Source: Omphiscola glabra
Taxonomy: Eukaryota; Mollusca; Gastropoda; Lymnaeidae
Length of the DNA: 64,000 nucleotides
Assembly (NCBI GenBank): GCA_964017045.1
Contig: OZ024798.1
Location: forward strand, 8,143,793 to 8,207,792
Reading direction: 5' to 3'
Notes under the pieces: model-generated
The model's input: the letters and a program-made list of their open reading frames with translations, nothing else
The model's database searches: none
Told to the model about the DNA's origin: nothing
Position numbers and translations under genes: made by a program
Shown here: piece after piece, positions 10,886 to 22,340 of the stretch
Position numbering within the stretch: the stretch's first letter is position 1
Layout: each line of letters begins with the position of its first letter

Positions 10886-12249
10886 GCACTGGCTACCCCT
10901 TTGAAAACTAGATCAGTCTTATTGTGATAATTGACCGTGAATCTGGAAAATGCTATAGAAATTTCAGAAAGTTATGTTTGCTAAGATATATTCCCCATAA
11001 CCTATGATTTATTTTCTGGGTATTAAGACTTTAGAACTGCAAACATGTTAGAGTTGTCTTGATAACACCAATTCTCGCACAAAACACTGAACCTCAAGAA
11101 ATAAGTGAACAATTTAAAGTGTAAACAGACATCACAAGAAAGTTAGGGAATTCTGAATTTATTTTTCATTTCGGTAGCCGTCACGTGACCATCTGTTTGA
11201 CACTGACACGTAGTCATTGCTGATGTATTTCGCTTGACTGCACCCAGGACAGATTCGAAATAATGTTTTGTTGTTTAGACTAGATTTGACGTACACGAAT
11301 GACTATGGCGATGTAGTCTTCTAGTGCTAGACTACACTGGACTTAATCAGTGAATGCCATTGTTATTATACCCACGTGGCAAAGACCGCGAGCTGTCCCC
11401 TACGCTCATCTACAACAACAACAATCGTACAAGTCAGAGTTGGGACAAGATCTGTGGGTACAATTTTCCTGTAATCATATTTACATAGCAGCTCACATAG
11501 GTCTGAGATTATGATAATGCAATGGAAGAAAAAACGGGGGAAAAGGGTGGGGTGGGGGTTAACGGCCGGCCTCAGGCCAAGTTGAAACGAATTTATGGTG
11601 AGGTTGGGGGGGGGGGGGTCTACTGGGCTTGGTTCAAACCAATCAGACACCGGGACCGGAAGGGAACTTAAATGAGATGGACACTGTGTCGGGACGTCAT
11701 TTACGCTTGACGTTGTGGTCATGTCATTGACAGAAAATCGTCATCATTTAAGTATGATATTAAATAAGGCAAGACGAACATGGATTCAGGGCAAAGATTG
11801 GGGTCATAGTAAAGATGAGGTCAGTGTGAAGATGGTGTTCGGATGAAGAAGAATTCAGGGCGAAGATGGTGTCAGGGCGAAGATGGGGTGAGGGTAAAGG
11901 TGGAGTCAGGGTAAAATGGAGTAAGTGTGCAAATGGACTCAGGATGAATCGAATGCAGATACTTAAGAAAAGATAGAGCAACAAGGGAGCCGGGGCAACA
12001 CTGCTGCCGTATACAGTTAAAAAAAAGTTTGTCATGAAGTCCCTAATGTATTAAGTATCAGAGGTGAGTCATTTTAAAAAAAAATTTGATGGGTTAATTA
12101 TTTCAATCGAACAAGAAAACAAGAGATACCATGTCGTAATTTATTCTTATGACCTACGTAGAAGGAGAATATCTGTAGGTATTTTGAATGTGGTTAACAT
12201 TTGGAGGATGGAAATAAGTAAGTATGTTGTTTTGTGTTTCAAGGTAAAT
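10886..12249. other. Non-coding stretch
   Basis: Contains a G run near 11608-11619 and a loosely repeated purine block (GGGCGAAGATGG-type) at 11780-11950. Minus-strand frames here are not domain-bearing. No exon candidate I can support. Confidence 0.4.
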
Positions 12250-12770
12250 ATTTGAGTTAAGTATAATTATAAGACATGGCGCATGTGTTGTCCATAGGTG
12301 TATGTGTATGACAGGCAATGTTCCCTTTAAGCTGCGCGGCCGCGCAGCTACCTCACAGATGCCGCGCAGCAGTTTTGAGCATCCGCGCAGTAAATTTTTA
12401 TAAAAATACATTCAAACAGATACGCTGCACTCTACAAAGTAAAACTTTGCACACAACTTTATGATTTTGCACACGAACCAGCAAACCTTAGAGGGAACAT
12501 TGATGACAGGGCATATTATCTGAATGGCATGACGCATGTGTTTTACATAGGTGTATGTGTAAGACAGGGCATATTATGTGAATGGTATGGAGTATGTGTT
12601 TTCATAGGTGTATGTGTATGACAAGGTATATTATGTGAATGGCATGGAGTATGTATCGACATGACGGTTGTTTAAGACGAGATGTATATGGAAAGACATG
12701 GCTTATGTGCAAGAGAGGGCGTATGTGTACGACGTGGCGCACGTGTAAGGCATTGTGTATGTGTAGATAT
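12250..12770. repeat. Degenerate ~60-bp repeat, interrupted by a hAT element
   Basis: Units contain GGTGTATGTGTATGACAGG and ATTATGTGAATGGCATG, with copies near 12295, 12510, 12550 and 12610. The element at 12316-12502 splits the array. The last copies (12690-12770) are strongly diverged. Confidence 0.75.
12316..12502. mobile_element. hAT-type non-autonomous element (187 bp) in an array
   Basis: Terminal repeats CAATGTTCCCTTTAAG (left) and CTTAGAGGGAACATTG (right). Perfect 8-bp target-site duplication ATGACAGG at 12308-12315 and 12503-12510. The interior is rich in GCGCGG near the left end. The duplicated 8-mer belongs to the host array, so insertion post-dates the array. No coding capacity. 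Confidence 0.93.
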
Positions 12771-12788
12771 GGCCCAGACTACGCTCAC

Positions 12789-12998
12789 CCATTGGCCGAG
12801 TCACATTCGTCCGGCGAGTCCTCCTCGCTCTCCTCATCAAAGGAACTGATGCACGTGAGTCGTGACGTGGCGTTGGACAGCATTCGAATACGCCCACCCT
12901 TTGGTGGTGAGAAGTGTAGTGGATAAATCTCTGTGGTTTGGTCCGAATACGTTGGTATCGTCAGTTCGGTATCGAAGTGATAAATGTCGTGAAACAAA
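12789..12998 (-). CDS. Candidate internal exon of an unidentified protein gene
   Basis: Unlike the other open frames, this one has ordinary mixed amino-acid composition and splice-like borders. On the minus strand a pyrimidine-rich run (T9-10 then AAAAAG) precedes base 12998. The reading ends at ATGG/GTGAGC with the intron starting at 12788. The exon is 210 bp, opens with the last base of a split codon and closes with two bases of the next, so it is phase-symmetric. The peptide contains YPLHFSPPKGGRIRM followed by an acidic stretch, SFDEESEEDSPDEC, typical of a cytosolic disordered or phospho-regulated segment. I do not recognise the family. The acceptor is suboptimal (AAAAAG rather than CAG), and no neighbouring exon was found. 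It could be a chance frame or a decayed gene fragment. Confidence 0.35.
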
Positions 12999-12999
12999 C

Positions 13000-13675
13000 T
13001 TTTTAAAAAAAAACGTAAAACGTGGTTCTAAGTGTGATCCATCAGCGTTTCAGTGGTTCTCAGATTTTCCTGCGAATTAGGCAATCCTGATCTTTTCAAT
13101 GGAACACTAAATAAGTCCGAACGATACTCATTGGTTTTTGAAAGAAAGCATCGAAACCAGTGTCCTTTAAGTAATGTTTAGACGAAGACAATGGTCCAGG
13201 TATTCTCCAGATATTGTTCAGGTATTATCCATCAGGATTATCGAAGAACTAACACTGGTCACATTGCGAGACTAGACACGTGACAACATATGTTGAATGA
13301 ATTTTCCTTCCTATTGAATACAAAGGCAAATAAATGAAACACTTTTCATTGGGCCGTATTCAACTATCTCAGTACTAATTTAAATGAACACTTGTATACT
13401 ATTTTAACACTTTAAAACAGGGTTTATTGAAAGGGGTGCCCGAATCCCATATGGGGCGCGGGAGGCAGTGCCAGGGGTGGAGGGAAGAGCCTAACATTTT
13501 TGATGCAAAAAACACACAAAAACAACTTTACAATACTTTTTATCAGGGGTGGATAATGGGGTTTGGGGGTCACGGGAGAGGTTTAAAATCGATATTTGTT
13601 ATTGACACATGTTAAAATATCACGTTAAAACGAATTAGTTTCGTCCAGGCTAGAGACTCCAGCTAGAATATTTCA
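13000..13675. other. Non-coding stretch upstream of the candidate exon
   Basis: CAGTGGTTCTCAG at 13051 looks like one end of a hAT-type element, but no matching right end is visible. A 62-codon frame at 13427-13615 has no motif. Otherwise unremarkable. Confidence 0.35.
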
Positions 13676-13893
13676 GCGTTGGAATTTTACTGAACTTAAC
13701 ACATATTTTACTGAACTAATCACAGATTTTACTGAACTAAACACAGATTTTACTGAACTAAACACAGATTTTACTGAACTAATCACAGATTTTACTGAAC
13801 TTATCACAGATTTTACTGAACTAAGCACAGATTTTACTGAACTAAACACAGATTTTACTGAACTAAACACAGATTTTACTGAACTAAACACAG
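13676..13893. repeat. 21-bp minisatellite, about 10 copies
   Basis: Unit TTTTACTGAACTAAACACAG plus one base. A multiple of three, so the minus strand reads a seven-residue repeat (SSVKSVF). Copies differ at one or two sites. Non-coding in my judgement. Confidence 0.95.
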
Positions 13894-14020
13894 ATGAGCA
13901 TATCGATACGGATATCGAGTATCTAGGTCAAACAAGCGGAACGTGAAAACAAACTAATGAATAATGCAGTAATCGATCCGATTACCACAGAGGAATATTG
14001 CAATCTCAGGAATATCCACA

Positions 14021-14480
14021 CCAATAGGACATCAATAGCCATCCCCACAAATAGGACATCAGTAGCCGGCCACACCAATAGGACATCAATAGATGATCAC
14101 ATCAATAGATGACCATACCAATGGGACATCAATAGCGGTCCAAACCTATAGGACACCAATAGCCGTCCACACCAATAGGACATCAGTAACCGGCCACTCC
14201 AATAGGACATCAGTAGCCGGACACATCAATAGGACATCAGTAAACGGCCACACCAATAGGATATCAATAGCAGGCCACACCAACAGGACACCAACAGCAG
14301 GCCACACTAACAGGACATCAATAGCAGGCCACACCAACAGGACATCAATAGCAGGCCACACCAACAGGACATCAATAGCAGGCCACACCAACAGGACACC
14401 AACAACAGGCCACACCAATAGGACATCAATAGCAGGCCACACCAACAGGACATCGATAGCAGGCCACACAAATAGGACGG
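14021..14480. repeat. 27-bp minisatellite, about 17 copies
   Basis: Unit anchored by CCACACCAATAGGACATCAA. A multiple of three, giving an open nine-residue repeat on the plus strand (GHTNRTSIA) and a hydrophobic one on the minus strand (VWPAIDVLL). Being open on both strands, with no signal sequence or splice context, argues against a mucin-like gene. It cannot be fully excluded. Confidence 0.93.
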
Positions 14481-14774
14481 TACGTACGGTTTAAATAATA
14501 TGTCATACAATCAGTCATAAAATAATAATGGATTTTACGGTTAGAAAATGAACATGTTTAATGACTCAAGGATCATTTATGTCATAAACAGAAAATAACC
14601 CGTTAAGTCATAGCCATAGGTACTAAAATAAGTCAAGCACGTGCCTTTCATGGGCTGGTTTTAGAGATTAGTCATTGGGGCACGTGTGTCACGTGACGAG
14701 GCCTTTTAAAAAAAATGTCATTTTAATATCCATGCTGAGAATAATGTTAAAGTCAACTGTTGATTGCTTCAAAA

Positions 14775-14990
14775 AGTGTGTGCTTGTGTGTGTGTCTGTG
14801 CGTGTGTGCGTGTGTATGTGTCTGTGCGTGTGTGTATCTGTGCGTGTGTGCGTGTGTGCTTGTGTCTGTGCGTGTGTGTGTGTGTCTGTGCGTGTGTGTG
14901 TGTCTGTGCGTGTGTGCTTGTGTCTGTGCGTGTGTGTGTGTGTGCGTGCGTGTTTGTGTCTGTGTGTGTGTGTGCGTGTGCGAATATCTC
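14775..14990. repeat. (TG)n tract with CG and CT variants
   Basis: 216 bp of alternating purine-pyrimidine TGTGTGCGTG sequence with periodic TCTGTGCG. It could form Z-DNA, which is inferred from composition. All overlapping Cys/Val-rich frames are artefacts. Confidence 0.95.
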
Positions 14991-15032
14991 ATGTGATTGT
15001 GACGATGTAGATGATTGTTGAGATGTAGATAT

Positions 15033-16626
15033 TAGGGGCCGCAAAACCTGTCGCTTTTGCCAAAACCGGTATTTTCGATATTGAAGATTACGAATACCGG
15101 AATCCCGGTATTTTCGATATTTTCGATATTGAGAGAATTTTTATTAATCAAATATTAAAATAAACAGTGTTGTTTTAATCTTTGGTCAAATTTAAATAAT
15201 GAGATTGTAAAATGACAACGTGTCTAATGTTTGGTCACTTGACTTTGGCCGCAAATGGTTAAAAAAGTAACCTGATGACGAGAACACCTTCTCTGACTTC
15301 ACACTGGTCGGAGGAATAGACCTTAGGCTATCAATGGCTATCATACGCAATTTCTAGATATTTTCCTCTTGAACCGCCTTTCTCAAATAAAACCATTTCT
15401 ATTTTTACCAATGTATCAATGTCTCCATCCGTTGGTCTGGAAGTATTATCCTAAGCCTGAAGTTTCTTTTGTATTTCAATTTCTAATTGTCTCTTAAGCG
15501 GCAGTGTATCTTCAAGTTCATCAAGCTCAGATCCAAGATGTTCAATTTCATTGTTCAAAGATATTTTTCAACGAGGAATCCACTGTCTGACCAAGCTTTT
15601 GAATATCCACGATATGTTTTCGCATCTGGTCGCAATCTTGCCTTAGAAATACGTCCAAGTAATCACTGGATGTGCAGACTTTAATTGAGATTGAAGTTGT
15701 TCCTCCTAATGTTTTAAATATCTTATTACATCTAATACATTTAGCTGAGAGATTGTCTGTAGCTTTCAAGAAATAATTCCACACTAATGTCTTTTTCCCG
15801 ATAGTTTCATATGCTTTTTAAATTTAGGTTGCTTTTTTTCAGGGTCCCCCATTTCTTTCTATCAACCTTGGAAAATAAATCATTTAAAAAAAATATTAAT
15901 TCCATCGAATTGGTTTGACGTGTAAAACGTTTTTTTTTTTAATGTTTAAATTGTCATGTAAATGTTTGACTAAGTACGGTACAGACAAATTGGGACATTC
16001 AGACATGTACATTTTGGCTAGGTACGGTACATACAAACTGGGAAATTCAGCCTGAGACAAAATAGCTAGAAAATCAATTATGAGTTGAATGTAAATTATT
16101 AATATTGTTATCACAAAATAGAAGTAGCATTATTTTTCTGTGTCTTAAACTTAAGGCATTGGATTATCAAAATACGGATTTACTCATATTTTTTTATCTG
16201 TAGGTTTTTTGGCATAATTAAAAGAAATCAAGCAATCAACATTTTTTTAAAATTAACAGTTGCCCCGTGATTTAAGTAATGCGCCATAATAAGGGATTAC
16301 CTACTGTACATTCAGGTCGCGACTCGACTCCACTTACGCACTACACAAGTACGATGAAAAAACAAAACTAATCACAACGTCATGATTCTTGACAAATAAG
16401 AGAGTACACAGATCGGTCGGCTTTCTTTGAACTTGAGACACGTGGTCTGATTAATTTGCACATCTCAAAAATTATTGCTATGTCTTGCTTTAACTATGAC
16501 GTGGAAACTAAGAAAAACTATTTTAAAAAATATTGAATATAAATCCAATCCCGGTATTTTCGAGCATGAATTATGTTCCGGTATTCCGGTATTTTCGAAA
16601 TTCGGGATCCCGGATTGCGACCCCTA
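15033..16626 (-). mobile_element. 1.6-kb hAT transposon relic with BED-finger remnant
   Basis: Ends TAGGGGCCGCAA and TTGCGACCCCTA are inverted repeats (one mismatch) flanked by a perfect 8-bp duplication GTAGATAT at 15025-15032 and 16627-16634. Sub-terminal CCGGTATTTTCGA blocks are repeated in inverse orientation inside both ends (15065-15130, 16550-16600). A transposase remnant lies on the minus strand at 15548-15800. The DDE-type catalytic core and the hAT C-terminal dimerisation region are not visible, so this is an internally deleted, non-autonomous copy. Confidence 0.9.
15548..15800 (-). pseudogene. hAT transposase N-terminal BED zinc finger, truncated
   Basis: Reading on the minus strand gives KKTLVWNYFLKATDNLSAKC and then IRCNKIFKTLGGTTS. 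This is the aromatic VWxYF block and C-x2-C pair of a BED-type DNA-binding finger, as found at the N-terminus of hAT transposases. The expected C-terminal His of the finger is not at its usual position after the TTS block (the frame reads IKVCTSSDYL). The following residues to the stop resemble the helical linker of these proteins. Terminal-repeat binding is its family role. This copy looks inactive. Confidence 0.75.
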
Positions 16627-16699
16627 GTAGATATTGTGGAGCTGTAGAACGCTAGTCAACTACAAAGCTAAAGATCAGTTCGTCTGGATGTTGGACTGT

Positions 16700-17040
16700 C
16701 AGTGTTTCCCAACCTGGCGTGTACGAACCCTCAGTGAGAGCTGACATTCGATAGGATGCGAGGTTGAAGGGTGCAAGGTAGGTAGCTATTTAATTGTATG
16801 TTTTAATTTAAATATTATATCGTTTTGTCGTTCAAAATCTTCATGAACAATTTTAATGTTCTATTAAGTAACAGGTTTATTTTCATAGTTTGTATAGCGA
16901 GTTGTGGCATTTAATCAAAACATTAGAAATACATTTCTTTAACACTTTAAAAATTCATTTTTACTTTTATTTTGGATGCGATACTTAGTCAAACAATTTT
17001 TAGGTTATTTGGGGCTAACAAAAAAGGCTGGGAATCCCTG
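16700..17040. mobile_element. Possible hAT-like element, diverged
   Basis: The left end CAGTGTTTCCCAACCTGG and the right end GGCTGGGAATCCCTG are imperfect inverted repeats 341 bp apart. Flanking 8-mers (TGGACTGT and GGGTGTAT) do not match. This is a weaker call than the other hAT elements. Confidence 0.4.
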
Positions 17041-17144
17041 GGGTGTATCACGACAGAGTTCCAAGTTAAGGCGAAATTATATTGAAACCAGATCCAGCAT
17101 GTCAGTCGGCCTGGTCCCAATTAATGTCAAGCCGATAAAGCACA

Positions 17145-17205
17145 CAAACACACACAAACATACACACACACGCATGCACGCACGGACACACACAAACACA
17201 CTAGT
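17145..17205. repeat. CA-rich microsatellite
   Basis: ACACAAACACACACAAAC-type repeat of about 60 bp with GCATGCACG interruption. Confidence 0.85.
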
Positions 17206-17624
17206 GTGACACTAGTAAATTATTGCCGTCTTCCCTCTGGATGGATCATTTTTTTGGTCAAGTTTAATGATCAAAGGGCAGAAATCCTCATCAGGCAGAC
17301 GAAGGCTTTCTATGACATCAGACTCAATAGCAATAATGGCACTTTATGTCTAAATATCAGTTGTTTGACACCTTGTTAGATGTAAAACTCCAGCAAAAGC
17401 CTAGACAAGCAAAGACAACACCAGCACCGCGGATGGATGGGAATCGGTAACCTTGGTTGGAAACTCATCTAAGAGAAGGCAACTCATCTGAGAGAAGGCA
17501 AACTCTGAAATAAAACCCGGAGATGGAGTCCCTTAGGCGGATATATTAACACAATGGGAAATTCCGATGTTTGACGTGACGTGGTCTTTGGCGGGGATTG
17601 CATTCCAGACTACACGCTTGGGAT
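17206..17624. other. Non-coding stretch
   Basis: A direct repeat CAACTCATCTGAGAGAAGGC / ACTCATCTAAGAGAAGGC occurs near 17462-17500. Nothing else recognised. Confidence 0.4.
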
Positions 17625-17935
17625 TGTTTGCACCACTCGACCACCCAGCACCCAGACCTTGACCCACCACTCGACTACCCAGCACCCAGACCTTGACCCA
17701 CCACTAGACCACCCAGCACCCAGACCTTGACCCACCACTAGACCACCCAGCACCCAGACCTTGACCCACCACTCGACCACCCAGCACCCAGACCTTGACC
17801 CACCACTCGACCACCAGCACCCAGACCTTGACCCACCACTCGACCAACCAGCACCCAGACCTTGACCCACCACTCGACCACCCAGCACCCATACCTTGAC
17901 CCACCACTCGACCACCCAGCACCCAGACCATGATA
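17625..17935. repeat. 34-bp minisatellite, about 9 copies
   Basis: Unit anchored by CCAGCACCCAGACCTTGACC, with starts at 17646 and 17680. Two minus-strand frames are open through it (Gly/Trp/Val-rich). One unit lacks three bases near 17812. Confidence 0.95.
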
Positions 17936-18720
17936 TATTCCGTCTAGTAAAGCGCAACGATCATTGAACTGTGCGGTTAATTGTATTCATCAGAAAATAA
18001 TTCAATAAAATCGTAACTAACCCAATATCATGTTGTAGAAACTGTCCTTAACATTTTGCTTGTAAAAATAATTCATCAACTTAATTATATAGATATATAA
18101 ATATGCGAATTTCTGAACAAGACTTATTTTGCTTACTTCATACTTCTTTCAGTAATTATAACTTTGATTGGTGGTGGTACAGATATTTCATGTGTGACGT
18201 AAGGTTTTATAATTTCAGAACATATTACTATATTGAACAACACTTATAAAACATCATGTCAACGGCCACTTTTGAAGTCAATTTAATGTTTGTAAAGAAA
18301 TAATAAATTCAAGCCTAGATAATGGACAGGCGCACTGACGTCACACACACATTTAACCAACGATGAAACATTCTGTCCTCGCTTCTGCGCCGCTGACGCA
18401 GATTTCAAATCGTGAGATGGAATCGTTCTTTGACCTTTCAGTCCATTCCTTTACATGTCAGCTTTGACGGGGCGCGAGGACTCGGGTTAAGCCCTTGACA
18501 TTTGCACACGATATGCCTGACAGCACTCTGTTGGAACCAATCAAACCAGCAATCGCTGGACACACACGGTTCACGTCCATGGCCTGCATCGTTTATGTCT
18601 TGTCTTATCAGACAGAGATATTGAGAAGTTTTTAGATCGCCCGATGACTTGTGGGTGGGGTGGGGGGACGAGGGAGAGACACACGGCAGACACTTAAAAG
18701 AAAAAGACACACGATGCACA
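17936..18720. other. Non-coding stretch containing one CRE-like octamer
   Basis: TGACGTCA at 18336-18343 is a perfect CREB/ATF-type palindrome followed by CACACAC. A 93-codon minus-strand frame (18438-18719) has several Cys residues but no recognised domain or splice context. Confidence 0.35.
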
Positions 18721-18860
18721 TGTTAAAGAAACTCGGATGGCTCTTTTAAGACACCTAGTGAACTCTTTAAAGACACACGGTGAACATTATAAAGACACTG
18801 GGTGGACATTTGAAAGTCACCTGATGGACATGTGGAGGACAACTGATGGACACCAAGAGG
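18721..18860. repeat. Degenerate GA/AC repeat of about 30 bp
   Basis: Four or five loose copies of AAAGACACACGGTGAACAT-type sequence. Old and strongly diverged. Confidence 0.55.
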
Positions 18861-19856
18861 AACCTCGACGCATTCAAGATGGACAACTTTGGGCACTAGG
18901 GCAACAACTCTTGCTTATATTTAAAAAAGAGAACCCATAGTTTTCACCCATCAACTTAAGAGTTGAGTGAAAGTACCAAAACTTTCCCCCAGTCATTTCT
19001 ATTTCTAACTAGGCTGAATATCGATTTCCTTTACTATTCTCCTGTTGTGAACAAAGATATCATGTCTTCATAAAGTTTGCTTAAACTTTAATTAGAAGGC
19101 TCTAAACTTTACACTGAACCAAAACTTTCTTACATCACGTGATACATCAGCTAATGGTTGTTTGAATACACTGTGGCTGGTCCAGGGGACTGAACCCTGA
19201 ACTAACGTTTTTATTCGAGATCTTAGCGTGAGATCAAACACCCGGTGGGTAACGTTTTTCAGTCCAACAATATTGAGCTGATCAAATATTCAGGAAGGCG
19301 AATCAGCCACAACGAGATGGTGAAATCATTTAGCAAGAATTGTGCATTGACAACAGCGATGGTGTTATATTTGACAAAATATTTCGGCAACAAATCAATC
19401 AATATGCTTTGTTTTTCCCTCTTTATCTTATCAAGAAATCAACAACAAAAATAATTATACCCAGCGTTTTAATACGACGAAAGCAGAGCTCAAAAATAGT
19501 CTAATCATTTGCTAGCCACTGCATATTATCTTGTGGTCACGCCTCTGAAAGTTACGGGTGACAATTTCTCCAAGCTGAGTCTTTTCAATGTATAGTTCCG
19601 CTAGAAAAAAAAAATAACTTCTCAACCGCTGGAAGAATCAGATGCAAAAGAAATAGTTGTAATAGGTCAACAAAATAACGGAAGTTTTCTTTTATAAATG
19701 AGTCGAGTTTTACATTTGAAAACAACCAACTCCTACAAGTGTCTCTGAGATTTTTGACGATACAATACAATAAACACCTCAATAATAGATTTTATTGTAT
19801 TCAATATTTCCTTTACGTCAGTGTTGTTGGTAAAAGTGCTTGCCAGAGCAAATCAT
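18861..19856. other. Non-coding AT-rich stretch
   Basis: No exon or repeat signature. The right part may belong to the Helitron whose 3' end begins the array at 19857, but I found no Helitron 5' TC end or Rep/helicase frame. Confidence 0.35.
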
Positions 19857-20222
19857 GTTCTCTAATGCAATGCCGGGCCACGCCGGGTATATCTGCTAGT
19901 GTTCTCTAATGCAATCCCGGGCCACGCCGGGTATATCGGCTAGTGTTCTCTAATGCAATGCCGGGCCACGCCGGGTATATCGGCTAGTGTTCTCTAATGC
20001 AATCCCGGGCCACGCCGGGTATATCGGCTAGTGTTCTCTAATGCAATCCCGGGCCACGCCGGGTATATCGGCTAGTGTTCTCTAATGCAATCCCGGGCCA
20101 CGCCGGGTATATCGGCTAGTGTTCTCTAATGCAATCCCGGGCAACGCCGGGTATATCGGCTAGTGTTCTCTAATGCAATCCCGGGCCACGCCGGGTATAT
20201 CGGCTAGTGTTCTCTAATGCAA
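19857..20222 (+). mobile_element. Tandem array of Helitron-type 3' termini (44 bp x ~8)
   Basis: Each 44-bp unit holds a GC hairpin (CCCGG, six-base loop, CCGGG), then TATATCGG and CTAG followed by T. This is the classical Helitron 3' end: a hairpin about ten bases before CTRR, with insertion next to host T. The first unit ends TATATCTGCTAGT and the others TATATCGGCTAGT. Units are nearly identical, with GCC/GCA and ATC/ATG variants. Copying of the terminus in tandem is seen directly. Helitron origin is inferred from the structure. Confidence 0.72.
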
Positions 20223-20375
20223 GGAATCGAACATGTGTATATGCTTCTGAACAACATATTTATATTTGGCCGCTAAGTTTGGGGTGGGTGGGGGGGGGGG
20301 GCGAACTTTTCATCATGTAAAAGAATCGCATCCTCTTCTCCAGACCAACATTGATAATTGTGGGTTTCGATACTA
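20223..20375. other. Spacer with poly-G run
   Basis: Contains GGGTGGGTGGGGGGGGGG near 20281-20301 between two arrays. Confidence 0.5.
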
Positions 20376-20760
20376 AAGCAAATCTGGTCTATACCACCAG
20401 CACAGAACAGCAGAAAATCAGGTCTATACCACCAGCACAGAACAGCAGAAAATCAGGTCTATACCACCAGCACCGAACAGCAGAAAATCAGGTCTATACC
20501 ACCAGCACCGAACAGCAGAAAATCAGGTCTATACCACCAGCACAGAACAGCAGAAAATCAGGTCTATACCACCATCACCGAACAGCAGAAAATCAGGTCT
20601 ATACCACCAGCACAGAACAGCAGAAAATCAGGTCTATACCACCAGCACAGAACAGCAGAAAATCAGGTCTATACCACCAGCACCGAACAGCAGAAAATCT
20701 GGTCTATACCACCAGCACCGAACAGCAGAAAATCAGGTATATACCACCAGCACTCAACAA
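20376..20760. repeat. 35-bp minisatellite, about 11 copies
   Basis: Unit anchored by CAGAAAATCAGGTCTATACC. Starts are 35 bp apart (20405, 20440). Two plus-strand frames remain open (Gln/Thr/Tyr-rich peptides), produced by the stop-free unit. Sites alternate CAGCACAG/CAGCACCG. Confidence 0.95.
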
Positions 20761-20844
20761 AAATTGTATTTCATGTATGAAAGAAAAAAGAGCAATATAT
20801 TATTTGTGTTATGTAAGATCAGAAATCTAGGGGTGAATTAATGC

Positions 20845-21462
20845 CCTCCTGTGCTCCTACCTCTGGACGTCACTAATACTCTCCCGTACTCCAACCTCTG
20901 GACGCCATTAATACTCTCCCGTGCTCCAACCTCTGGTCGCCACTAATACTCTCCCGTACTCCAACCTCTGGACGCCACTAATACTCTCCCATGCTCCAAC
21001 CTCTGGTCGCCACTAATACTCTCCCGTGCTCCAACCTCTGGACGCCACTAATACTCTCCCGTGCTCAAACCTCTGGGCGCCACTAATACTCTCCCGTGCT
21101 CCAACCTCTGGACGCCACTAATACTCTCCCGTGCTCAAACCTCTGGGCGCCACTAATGCTCTCCCGTACTCCAACCTCTGGTCGCCACTAATGCTCTCCT
21201 GTGCTCCAACCTCTGGACGCAACTTATACTCTCCCGTGCTCCAACCTCTGGTCGCCACTAATGCTCTCCTGTGCTCCAACCTCTGGACGCAACTAATGCA
21301 CTCCCATGCTCCAACCTCTGGTCGCCACTAATACTCTTCCGTACTCCAACCTCTGGACGCCACTAATGCACTTCCGTGTTCCAACCAGTGGACGCCACTA
21401 ATGCTCTCACGTGCTCAAACCTCTTGACGCCACTAATACTCTCCCGTACTCCAACCAATGCC
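20845..21462. repeat. 35-bp minisatellite, about 17 copies, unrelated unit
   Basis: Unit anchored by CTCCAACCTCTGGACGCCAC. Starts at 20951 and 20986. It lies only 85 bp from another 35-bp array with no sequence similarity. Variants: CTCCAAC/CTCAAAC, GGACGCC/GGTCGCC, CCGTGCT/CCGTACT. Confidence 0.95.
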
Positions 21463-21990
21463 AAAAAAATTTTGAAGTTCTGCTATTAGAGAATCCTGAA
21501 ATAATGGCTTTATTAAACCGGCAAGACAAGTTAATGCAGGGTGGCTGTGTAGGGTGTGCAGTGAAATTAAGCCTCCCTTCTGTGCTAGCACTTTAAAAAA
21601 TATCGGTCTCCTGAAGTGGGGGATGCCCTTGTACAAGCTGTGGTGAAAGAGTACGGCAATGGCTTATCAATAACAAATCAATAAATGAATGACCACTGCC
21701 CCTGACATCAGATTCATTTCTAACATGTCTCAACTTGAAGTGAGTTACAAATACACTCACAGATTATTGATGACGCTTCGTCTTGACGTGGTGTACTTTT
21801 AATGAATGCCACCCGGGGTGAGCTCACAAAAGTCCGCCCCCTTTAAACACGAACATATCAATTATATAATACAATGTGCTAATCCCCAAAAATTGCCACC
21901 CTGCCCGTTCGACCTCACGGCACCCCTCGGAGTCACCACTGATGACGCATGGCGTTATGTTATAATAAATATACAATACACGCACACACA
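21463..21990. other. Non-coding stretch
   Basis: No repeats. Two overlapping short frames on opposite strands at 21411-21636 show no domain. Confidence 0.4.
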
Positions 21991-22340
21991 TCTCCGTTCC
22001 CAATGTCTACCCCTGTCTATTCTTATTCTTTTCAAATGTCTATTCCTGTCTATTCCTGTCTCTTCCTCTTCACTTCCATTGTTTACTCTTGCTTAGGCCT
22101 GTTCACTCTTACTGTCTACTCCTGCCTATTCCTGTCCACACTTTATGTCTACTCATGTCTATTTTTGCTCACTTCCAATATCTACTCCTGTTTATTCCTC
22201 ATAACTCCCAATATCTTATCGCTTCTAGTCCTGTGTACTTATCATGCCTACTTCTGTCAATAAACATTTATACCTGATGACTATCTCAGTCTATTCCTTT
22301 TCGGATGTCTACTCCTGTCTACGCATGTTAACTCCTGACC
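21991..22340. repeat. Degenerate pyrimidine-rich repeat
   Basis: Irregular 11-12 bp TCTACTCCTGTC / TATTCCTGTC units, about 25 copies, heavily diverged. Plus-strand frames rich in Tyr/Ser/Cys/Leu are by-products. Confidence 0.75.
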
